Shown here piece after piece: positions 1 through 6,699 of a stretch of DNA of 17,144 nucleotides; the stretch's first letter is position 1, and every line of letters begins with the position of its first letter. The notes under the pieces were generated by a model, which saw only the letters and a list, made by a program, of their open reading frames with translations, had not been told where the DNA came from and made no database searches. The position numbers and the translations under genes are program-made. The DNA comes from Paludibacter sp. (GTDB lineage: Bacteria; Bacteroidota; Bacteroidia; Bacteroidales; Paludibacteraceae): assembly GCA_028705705.1 (NCBI GenBank), contig JAQWCZ010000007.1:1-17144 (forward strand), given 5' to 3'.

Positions 1-1
1 C

Positions 2-1609
2 ATCGTTGCCGCCACACTCGACAACATCATGATGGTGGAAGGTGAGATGAAAGAGGTCAGCGAAGAAGATTTGCTGGCTGCGATGAAAGTGGCTCATGAA
101 GCAATCAAAGTACACTGCCAGGTTCAGCTTGACCTGATGGAAGCCGTTGGCAAAACAAAAAAACGGGAATACTGTCATGAAGAAAACGATGAAGATCTGA
201 AAAAAGACATCTGGGACAAAACTTACGCGAAAGCCTATGCATTAGCTACAGCTTGTAATACAGACAAACATTCACGGGTGGAGAACTTTGAAGCTGTTAA
301 GGCTGAATATGTAGCTTCACTCGAACCCGAAGTGGCCGAGGCCAAAAAAGGTCTGATTGACAGGTACTATCATGCAGTAGAAAAAGAAGCCATGCGCCGT
401 TCTATCTTAGATGAAGGTAAACGTCTCGATGGCCGCAAAACAACTGAAATCCGTCCGATTTGGTCGGAAGTGGATTACTTGCCGGGCGCACATGGTTCAG
501 CTATTTTCACCCGTGGTGAAACACAGTCATTGACCACCGTAACCCTAGGAACAAAACAAGACGAAAAGATCGTGGACGAAGCGCTGAATCAGGGAAAAGA
601 AAGATTCTTGTTACATTATAACTTCCCGCCATTTTCGACCGGTGAAGCACGCCCTTCAAGAGGCGTTGGCCGTCGTGAGGTCGGTCACGGAAACTTAGCT
701 TTCCGCGCGTTGAAACCGATGATTCCGGAAAACTATCCTTATGTGGTACGTGTCGTATCTGATATCCTTGAGTCGAATGGTTCGTCATCCATGGCAACTG
801 TTTGTGCCGGTACACTGGCGCTGATGGATGCAGGGGTAACCATCAAGAAACCGGTTTCTGGTATCGCGATGGGACTCATTTCAGAAAATAAAGGAAAAAA
901 CTTTGCCGTTTTGTCTGATATTTTAGGAGACGAAGACCACTTAGGCGATATGGACTTCAAGGTAACCGGTACCAAAGACGGTATTACCGCTACGCAGATG
1001 GATATCAAAGTAGATGGTTTGTCGTATGAGATTCTGGAAAAAGCATTGAGTCAGGCGAAAGAAGGTCGTATGCACATCTTAGGTAAAATTCAGGAAACAC
1101 TGGCTGAGCCTCGTGAAGATTTGAAACCGCATGCTCCGAGAATCATCGTGATGTTCATTCCGAAAGAGATGATTGGCGCGGTAATCGGCCCTGGTGGAAA
1201 AATCATCCAGGGTATGCAGGCTGAAACAGGCGCTGTAATCTCGATTGAAGAAATCGGCGATCAGGGTCGTGTTGAAATTGCCGCCAACAACAAAGCCGCC
1301 ATCGATGCTGCTGTTGCCAAAATCAAAGGCATCATTTCCATTCCGGAAGTCGGCGAAATCTATCCTGCCAAAGTGAAATCCATCATGCCTTACGGCTGTT
1401 TCGTGGAATTCATGCCGGGCAAAGAAGGTTTGCTACACATCTCCGAAATCGACTGGAAACGCATCGAAACCATGGAAGCTTCAGGTATCAAGGAAAACGA
1501 CATGATCGAAGTGAAGTTGCTGGATATCGATGCGAAAACGGGTAAATTCAAACTTTCACGCAAGGCCTTGTTGCCAAGACCTCCGAAAGAAGAAAGGCCG
1601 AATGCGTAA
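2..1609 (+). CDS. pnp: Polyribonucleotide nucleotidyltransferase (PNPase), 5'-truncated by window edge
   Basis: PNPase degrades RNA 3'->5' by phosphorolysis in the cytoplasm and is part of RNA turnover. The reading frame is open from base 2, before the first internal ATG at 29, and reads [19 protein letters not shown], a typical end of the first RNase PH domain. About 535 residues are visible; complete bacterial PNPases are about 700, so the N-terminal quarter lies outside. Numbering from the first visible codon: linker alpha-helical domain about 30-130; second RNase PH domain about 135-355, with [12 protein letters not shown] and the catalytic stretch [10 protein letters not shown] (Asp310 and Asp316 correspond to the E. 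coli metal/catalytic Asp pair); KH domain about 378-440 with IGPGGK at 395-400; S1 domain about 450-521 with [19 protein letters not shown]. No frameshift is visible. An intrinsic terminator follows 24 bp after the stop, so it is transcribed apart from the next gene. Confidence 0.97.
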   Translation: MVAATLDNIMMVEGEMKEVSEEDLLAAMKVAHEAIKVHCQVQLDLMEAVGKTKKREYCHEENDEDLKKDIWDKTYAKAYALATACNTDKHSRVENFEAVKAEYVASLEPEVAEAKKGLIDRYYHAVEKEAMRRSILDEGKRLDGRKTTEIRPIWSEVDYLPGAHGSAIFTRGETQSLTTVTLGTKQDEKIVDEALNQGKERFLLHYNFPPFSTGEARPSRGVGRREVGHGNLAFRALKPMIPENYPYVVRVVSDILESNGSSSMATVCAGTLALMDAGVTIKKPVSGIAMGLISENKGKNFAVLSDILGDEDHLGDMDFKVTGTKDGITATQMDIKVDGLSYEILEKALSQAKEGRMHILGKIQETLAEPREDLKPHAPRIIVMFIPKEMIGAVIGPGGKIIQGMQAETGAVISIEEIGDQGRVEIAANNKAAIDAAVAKIKGIISIPEVGEIYPAKVKSIMPYGCFVEFMPGKEGLLHISEIDWKRIETMEASGIKENDMIEVKLLDIDAKTGKFKLSRKALLPRPPKEERPNA

Positions 1610-1633
1610 TTTATAGGTTTTATGCCAAAGCAG

Positions 1634-1670
1634 AAAGCTGTCACAAACTATAATGTGGCAGCTTTTTTTT
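1634..1670 (+). terminator. Intrinsic terminator of pnp
   Basis: A 12-bp stem (1634-1645 with 1654-1665, one G-U pair) with an 8-nt loop runs directly into eight T's (1663-1670). It lies 24 bp after the pnp stop codon. Position and shape are those of a Rho-independent terminator. Confidence 0.88.
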
Positions 1671-1684
1671 ACAAATAAAACTTT

Positions 1685-1692
1685 TAACTTTG
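1685..1692 (+). promoter_or_regulatory. Putative Bacteroidota -7 box for the dacB-type gene
   Basis: TAACTTTG matches the Bacteroidota -7 consensus TAnnTTTG and lies 20 bp before the ATG at 1712. The -33 region would overlap the T-run of the pnp terminator, and no clean TTTG box is seen there. The leader would be very short. The assignment rests on the -7 match and on the terminator just upstream. Confidence 0.5.
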
Positions 1693-1711
1693 CACTACTC
1701 AAAAAAAGCCA

Positions 1712-3154
1712 ATGAAAAAAAGACTCCTCCTTCTGTTATTATTCCTGCAAATTATTGTCAGCAGCCACCTTTATGCTCAAAACCCGGTGGATAATTTTGT
1801 CAACAATCCCCTGCTGAAAAATGCCAACATCAGCCTAATGGTTAAAGACCTGAAAACAGGAAAGGAACTACACAGTTACCGGGCAAACAACGCCACTGTT
1901 CCTGCATCGACCATGAAAGTTGTAACTACTGCGACTGCGCTGGAAATTTTCGGTTCGGATTATCGGTATGAGACTTTGCTGGCTTATGATGGTAAGATTG
2001 ACGCAACTGGAACATTAAATGGCAACCTGTTTATCATCGGTAGCGGAGACCCGACATTAGGTTCCTCCAAATTAGGAGACCCTCATTTCCTATCCAAATG
2101 GGTGGAGGCCATTAAAGCAGCCGGCATAACTCGAATCAACGGCAGCATTATCCCGGATGAAAGCAAATTCGACAACGAAGGCGCTAATCCCAAATGGACC
2201 TGGGATGATATCGGCAACTATTATGCCCCCGGGATTTACGCGTTAGCTTATCTCGACAATACGATTCGGGTAACGTTCAAATCGGGTGCTGTCGGCACAA
2301 CTCCTGAAATCGTCAATTTAAATCCTCAACTCGAAGGATTAACAATAGAGAACAACCTGCTAAGCAGCAGAATCAGTTTCGACAGTGCTTACTTCTACGG
2401 TTCGCCGAAAAGCATGCAGCGTTCGGTACGGGGTGAGATTCCGGCTAACAAACCCGGCTTCGTGGTCATGGCAGAACTACCCGACCCAGGACTGGCGCTT
2501 GCTCAGGCCTTACACAAAACACTTTCTGATCAAAAAATTGAAATCTTGTCTCCACCGGTTCCAATGCCGGCTTCGGGTTTTACTTTTCCAACGAGCACGG
2601 TGGTCAGAACCCCGCTTTACACACATTATTCCGCCCCATTGAGCCAGATTGTCAAAGAAATCAATGAAAAAAGCAATAACTTCTATGCCGAACAGGTATT
2701 CAAATCCCTCAGTCTGAGCAGAGATGCCGTTGCCACAAACAAACGGTCGGTCGATATCATCCGCAATTTTTGGAAAACAAGAGGAATGGACACCAACCAG
2801 CTTTATCAGTACGACGGATCCGGATTAAGTCCGGCTAATTCCGTTTCAGCCGCTTTTCTGACCAACATCATGGAATACATGTACAAGAAAAGTAAACACA
2901 AAGAGGTATTCTTCAACAGTTTGGCAATAGCAGGGAAAACAGGTTCAATTACTGGATTTTTAACAAACACATCTCTTGCCGGAAAAGTGTTTGCTAAAAG
3001 CGGAACCATCTCCAGAGTAAGATCTTATACTGGCTATATATTTTATAAAAACCATGAATGGATATTTTGCATTATGGTAAATAACTCAATTGGCAATTAC
3101 CGGCAGACACAACAATTAATAGAAGATTTATTGATCGACATCACAAAAAGATAA
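1712..3154 (+). CDS. dacB: D-alanyl-D-alanine carboxypeptidase/endopeptidase, PBP4 type (peptidase S13)
   Basis: This is a periplasmic serine peptidase that trims terminal D-Ala from peptidoglycan stem peptides and/or cuts D-Ala-meso-DAP cross-links during wall growth. The 480 residues are usual for class C low-molecular-mass PBPs. A signal peptide covers about 1-23 (MKKR, then a Leu-rich core, LYAQ). All three penicillin-binding motifs are present: SxxK as S66-T-M-K69 with the nucleophilic Ser66, SxN as S321-N-N323, and KTG-type K429-S-G-T432. The DGSGLS stretch at 368-373, typical of S13 enzymes, is also there. The roughly 70-320 insertion between motifs 1 and 2 is characteristic of PBP4. 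The gene stands alone: a terminator lies before it, and 174 bp with a promoter and a hairpin separate it from the next gene. No defect is seen. Family assignment is firm; the balance of carboxypeptidase and endopeptidase activity cannot be read from sequence. Confidence 0.94.
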   Translation: MKKRLLLLLLFLQIIVSSHLYAQNPVDNFVNNPLLKNANISLMVKDLKTGKELHSYRANNATVPASTMKVVTTATALEIFGSDYRYETLLAYDGKIDATGTLNGNLFIIGSGDPTLGSSKLGDPHFLSKWVEAIKAAGITRINGSIIPDESKFDNEGANPKWTWDDIGNYYAPGIYALAYLDNTIRVTFKSGAVGTTPEIVNLNPQLEGLTIENNLLSSRISFDSAYFYGSPKSMQRSVRGEIPANKPGFVVMAELPDPGLALAQALHKTLSDQKIEILSPPVPMPASGFTFPTSTVVRTPLYTHYSAPLSQIVKEINEKSNNFYAEQVFKSLSLSRDAVATNKRSVDIIRNFWKTRGMDTNQLYQYDGSGLSPANSVSAAFLTNIMEYMYKKSKHKEVFFNSLAIAGKTGSITGFLTNTSLAGKVFAKSGTISRVRSYTGYIFYKNHEWIFCIMVNNSIGNYRQTQQLIEDLLIDITKR

Positions 3155-3201
3155 AAATTTACAAAATATCAGAATTTGTATACAAAAAGTAAAAAATTTT
3201 A

Positions 3202-3209
3202 TACCTTTG
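3202..3209 (+). promoter_or_regulatory. Putative Bacteroidota promoter of the beta-eliminating lyase gene
   Basis: TACCTTTG fits the TAnnTTTG -7 consensus exactly. A TTTG at 3175-3178 could be the -33 box, but the 23-bp spacing is a few bases longer than usual. Transcription would start near 3215-3220, giving a leader of about 110 nt that contains the small ORF and hairpin listed below. No other TAnnTTTG box occurs between the hairpin and the lyase start codon. Confidence 0.55.
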
Positions 3210-3238
3210 TAATCGAAAGACTTTGAATTTTAAATAGT

Positions 3239-3268
3239 ATGTCTATTTTTAATACAGAGTGCTTGTAA
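3239..3268 (+). CDS. Possible 9-residue leader peptide (MSIFNTECL)
   Basis: A 9-codon ORF starts with ATG at 3239, roughly 20-25 nt after the expected transcription start, and stops with TAA inside the loop of the terminator-like hairpin at 3256-3280. A ribosome on these codons would cover the left arm of the hairpin, the geometry of a translation-coupled attenuator. The peptide has no Trp or Tyr; it has one Phe and one Cys. A 6-bp hairpin (3232-3237 with 3243-3248) places its ATG in a loop. ORFs this short are common by chance and no strong ribosome binding site is visible, so this is a hypothesis from arrangement only. Confidence 0.25.
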   Translation: MSIFNTECL

Positions 3269-3288
3269 AACAGGCACTCTTTCTTTTT
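3256..3288 (+). terminator. Terminator-like hairpin in the lyase leader (candidate attenuator)
   Basis: A 10-bp stem (3256-3265 with 3271-3280, one G-U pair) with a TAAAA loop is followed by TTCTTTTT. It has the shape of an intrinsic terminator. It lies after the only recognisable promoter box (3202-3209) and 41 bp before the lyase ATG, so it would cut short the lyase message unless it is regulated. The alternative is that it is simply the distant terminator of the dacB-type gene, which ends 101 bp upstream, with the lyase promoter missed. Confidence 0.65.
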
Positions 3289-3328
3289 GAGAAAATTCAA
3301 TCATTAAACATTCATATTTTTTATAGCT

Positions 3329-4777
3329 ATGCAAGAAATCAAATTCTATAGCGGTGAAAATCTGCCGCTTGAGTTGCACAAAGCCCGTATTGTGCAGAAA
3401 CTTCACCTTGTTCCCATTGAACGTCGTTTAGAAGCTCTTTATGAGGGTGGTTTTAACACTTTCCAGTTAAGTACCAAAGATGTGTTCTTAGACATGCTGA
3501 CCGATTCAGGCACCAATGCCATGAGTGACAATCAACTTGCAGCCATGATGCAGGCTGATGATGCTTATGCAGGTTCTCAAAGTTTCGTTCGTCTGCAAAA
3601 AGCAGTGGAGGATGTTTTAGGTAAAAAGCACCTTCTGCCTGTACACCAAGGACGTGCTGCTGAGAATATCATCTCTGTTGCTTATGTACACAAAGGGAGT
3701 CTGGTTCCAATGAATTATCACTTCACTACCGCCATGGCCCATATTACTGATAAAGGGGGACAAATTGTAGAATTACTATACGATGAAGCTTACGTCATTA
3801 ACTCAGAACATCCTTTCAAAGGAAATATGAATATTGAAAAGCTGGATGCAATCATTCGGCAACATGGTCCTAAAAATATCCCTTTTATACGAATGGAAGC
3901 TTCCACCAATTTAATTGGAGGGCAACCTTTTTCAGTACAAAACCTGCGCGATGTACGTGCTGTTGCTGATAAATACGGCATCAGATTAGTACTTGACTGT
4001 AGTTTGCTAGGAGAAAATGCTTATCTGGTAATTCAGAGAGAAGAAGAATTCAAAGATTCCGATATGGGAACCGTGATGCGTACGATGACAGGTCTGGCTG
4101 ATTTATGCTATTTCTCTGCCCGTAAACTGAGTTCTTCACGTGGGGGAGGCATCTGTACCGATAGCATGGAGATATTCAGAGAACTTGAGGCTTTAGTTCC
4201 TTTGTATGAAGGATTCCTCACGTATGGTGGTATGTCGATCCGGGAGGTAGAAGCCATGGCAGTTGGTTTATATGAAACACTGGATGAAACCATAATTAGT
4301 CAAAGTCCGACTTTCATTAAATATCTGGTAGAAGAATTACATAAAAAACAAATTCCGGTTATTCGACCTGCAGGTGTACTTGGAGTTCACCTGGATGCGA
4401 TGCAGATCTGTGCGCATATTCCCCAAAAACAATATCCCGCAGGCGCACTGGCAGCAGCGCTATTTCTGATTTCAGGAGTTCGTGGCATGGAACGGGGCTC
4501 AATCTCGAACCAACGCGATGAATACGGCAATGAAACTTATGCTGATATGGAGTTATTGCGTTTAGCGGTTCCTCGTCGTGTATTCACTCTTTCGCAAATC
4601 AAATACGTGGAAGACCGCCTTACCTGGTTATACGAAAACCGCAATCTGATTGGCGGATTGAAATTCAACTACGAACCTCCGGTATTACGCTTCTTCATGG
4701 GTAAACTCGAACCTACAAGCGACTGGCCGCAAAAGCTGGTAGCTAAGTTTAAAGAAGATTTTGGAGAGAGTTTGTAA
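3329..4777 (+). CDS. Tryptophanase/tyrosine phenol-lyase family PLP-dependent beta-eliminating lyase, divergent active site
   Basis: Members of this cytoplasmic family split L-tryptophan to indole, or L-tyrosine to phenol, plus pyruvate and ammonia. The 482 residues match the family length and align almost without gaps to recalled tyrosine phenol-lyase (TPL) and TnaA sequences. Conserved: Tyr80 (TPL Y71), Arg109 (R100, in HQGRAAEN), Asn194 (N185, in TNLIGGQP), Asp223 (D214), Lys266 as the PLP lysine (K257, in SARKLSS), and Arg411 (R404). Positions that separate TPL from tryptophanase look TPL-like: Thr133 (T124; Asp in TnaA), Arg389 (R381, in GMERG) and Phe455 (F448; His in TnaA). Odd: TPL Arg217, which contacts PLP, is Leu226 (in DCSLLGENAY), and the stretch after Lys266 (LSSSRGGG) differs from the usual KKD...GG. 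Automatic annotation would say tryptophanase; the true substrate is uncertain. It is a single-gene unit with a possible attenuator before it and a terminator after it. Confidence 0.85.
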   Translation: MQEIKFYSGENLPLELHKARIVQKLHLVPIERRLEALYEGGFNTFQLSTKDVFLDMLTDSGTNAMSDNQLAAMMQADDAYAGSQSFVRLQKAVEDVLGKKHLLPVHQGRAAENIISVAYVHKGSLVPMNYHFTTAMAHITDKGGQIVELLYDEAYVINSEHPFKGNMNIEKLDAIIRQHGPKNIPFIRMEASTNLIGGQPFSVQNLRDVRAVADKYGIRLVLDCSLLGENAYLVIQREEEFKDSDMGTVMRTMTGLADLCYFSARKLSSSRGGGICTDSMEIFRELEALVPLYEGFLTYGGMSIREVEAMAVGLYETLDETIISQSPTFIKYLVEELHKKQIPVIRPAGVLGVHLDAMQICAHIPQKQYPAGALAAALFLISGVRGMERGSISNQRDEYGNETYADMELLRLAVPRRVFTLSQIKYVEDRLTWLYENRNLIGGLKFNYEPPVLRFFMGKLEPTSDWPQKLVAKFKEDFGESL

Positions 4778-4786
4778 AAAAGAAAT

Positions 4787-4819
4787 ATCCCCCGGCAGTT
4801 TATTGCTGGGGGATTTTTT
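4787..4819. terminator. Bidirectional intrinsic terminator between convergent genes
   Basis: A 12-bp stem (4787-4798 with 4803-4814, core CCCCC/GGGGG, two G-U type pairs) has a 4-nt loop. It is followed by six T's on the + strand. On the - strand the stem is followed by a T-rich run (complement of 4775-4786). It sits between the lyase stop (4777) and the symporter stop (4844) and can end both transcripts. Confidence 0.9.
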
Positions 4820-4843
4820 CACCCAATCTTAACAACAAATAAA

Positions 4844-6694
4844 TTAATCTTCCAGTTTATCGTACCAGTTCTTTTTGAGGATTACCGTACCAACACCTAC
4901 AATCATCAGTGCGATAGCCAGAGAACTATATTGTTTAACAACCAGGTAAACAGGAGCAGCTACCAACGCCGTTTGCCAGATGATGCCGGTTGCGACATTG
5001 ACCATATCCCTGCCGAAAGCAGTGTTTTTCTTAAAACCAGGTTGTTCTGCAACCACCAAATCATGTACCGGTTTCCAATAACCCCAGGGACGGGTCTTAG
5101 CATAAAATTTTTTCAACACATCCATGTCGGTAGCAGGAGCAGAGTAGGTTCCCCAAATACAACCTATCAGTGAAAAAACAAGAATGATGGGGAAATAGTA
5201 CAAAGGAAGTACTTCATTAACAACCGGCACATAAGGTAAAATAAGCGCAGGGATTAATCCCCCAACCATTCCCCAGGCAAAACCCTTGCTGTTAAACCTC
5301 CACCAGTGCCATTTCAGGATATTGGCAGCGATGTAACTTCCGTATAATGCTCCGGTTACCCATTGCAGGATGCTGTTTACATTTTGCGCCAACACCCCGA
5401 AAAGAATGCTTACCACCACCACGACCATACCCACAATTAAGTTCGCATTGTTCGATTGTTTGGCAGTTGCCTCCGGTTTAATATATTTGATGTAGATATC
5501 ATTCACGATATAAGCCTGAGCAGCGTTCAGAGTACCTGCAAAAGTCGACATAAATGCCGCCAGCAAACCCGCAAGAATAAGCCCCACCAGTCCGGCCGGT
5601 ATCCAGGGATGTGCAATAACAGCCGGCAGCACCAGTTCAAAGTCAACTAAACCATTGATGGTAATCTGATCACGGATCTGGTCATAAATGATCAAGCCGA
5701 TAACAGAGATTCCGGCAATCATCAAATAACGGACAGGTAACAAAACCACAGAAACAAAACCGCTCATCAACGATGCTTCACGGGGAGATTTTGTAGACAG
5801 CACTTTCTGCATATCAAATGTTGGAGCGGGACCAGCCAAACTACTTAGAATCCCTTTCATCAACACCATACCAAAGAAAAACGAGAACACCTGATAACCA
5901 TCCGTTTGCACTTTCGTATTAAACTCAGCAAATTTTCCTGTCCAATCGAGCTCCAGGTGCGTTCCAAATCCGGGAGAAAACCAACCTTCCGGCAACCACG
6001 AAGAGAACTCTACAATATCCAGGTGTACCATGGCGATGATAGCGATGGCGATGGCTGCCAGCGTCATGATGGCATACTGTGCCACATCCGCCCAGACAAT
6101 ACTCATCATCCCACCCATCAGGGCATAAAACACTGCAAATAAGGTAAAAACAATACCCCAAACATGTGGGACATAAGTATCAGGAAGAAAACTCAAAGAA
6201 GGAAAAATCGCTTTTAAAGGCAAGAAGATTTCCACGAACTTACCCATTCCGATAAATCCGTATGCTAACATGCTCAAACAAACCAATATGGCAAAAACCA
6301 CTATAATCCAATGTGATGTTACAGCTCCTCTGTCTTTTCCAAAGCGAAAGCCAATCCACTCGGCACCGGTGGTTACCTCAGAACGGCGTAACCATGCCGA
6401 AAGATAGATCATTAAAAAGATTTGATTAAATACCGGCCAGAGCCATGGGATATAGATACTCTTCAACCCGTAAATAACCGTGATGGCAACCAACCAGACT
6501 GTCCCGGAAATATCAAACATCCCCGAAGCATTGGATAAACCAAGCATATACCAGGGAATAGTTTTACCACCGAGCAGATAGGATTCCAGGTTTTTGGATG
6601 CCCTGCGTTTGAGATAAAATCCGATAAATATTAATAATCCGAGATAAACTCCGATAACGGTTAAATCGAGTGAAGTTAAAAAAGTATTGTCCAT
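4844..6694 (-). CDS. Sodium:solute symporter family (SSS, SGLT-like) transporter
   Basis: This is an inner-membrane Na+-coupled uptake carrier with the LeuT-type fold. The 616 residues carry about 13-14 hydrophobic segments. The first core helix has the polar break LSNASGMFDISGT (53-65). The later core helix LAAFMSTFAGTLN (378-390) places Ser383-Thr384 where SGLT-type proteins bind sodium (the vSGLT Ser364/Ser365 pair). GPAPTFDMQKVLSTKS (288-303) is another typical SSS loop. The protein is longer than minimal SSS carriers, with an extended C-terminal part of several helices after about 520. It is the last gene of the - strand operon and starts 5 bp after the stop of the alpha-L-rhamnosidase gene, so it probably imports that enzyme's product (L-rhamnose or a rhamnose-containing product). 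The substrate is inferred from context only; members of the family carry sugars, uronates, sialic acid and amino acids. Confidence 0.9.
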   Translation of the reverse strand: MDNTFLTSLDLTVIGVYLGLLIFIGFYLKRRASKNLESYLLGGKTIPWYMLGLSNASGMFDISGTVWLVAITVIYGLKSIYIPWLWPVFNQIFLMIYLSAWLRRSEVTTGAEWIGFRFGKDRGAVTSHWIIVVFAILVCLSMLAYGFIGMGKFVEIFLPLKAIFPSLSFLPDTYVPHVWGIVFTLFAVFYALMGGMMSIVWADVAQYAIMTLAAIAIAIIAMVHLDIVEFSSWLPEGWFSPGFGTHLELDWTGKFAEFNTKVQTDGYQVFSFFFGMVLMKGILSSLAGPAPTFDMQKVLSTKSPREASLMSGFVSVVLLPVRYLMIAGISVIGLIIYDQIRDQITINGLVDFELVLPAVIAHPWIPAGLVGLILAGLLAAFMSTFAGTLNAAQAYIVNDIYIKYIKPEATAKQSNNANLIVGMVVVVVSILFGVLAQNVNSILQWVTGALYGSYIAANILKWHWWRFNSKGFAWGMVGGLIPALILPYVPVVNEVLPLYYFPIILVFSLIGCIWGTYSAPATDMDVLKKFYAKTRPWGYWKPVHDLVVAEQPGFKKNTAFGRDMVNVATGIIWQTALVAAPVYLVVKQYSSLAIALMIVGVGTVILKKNWYDKLED

Positions 6695-6699
6695 TGTAA

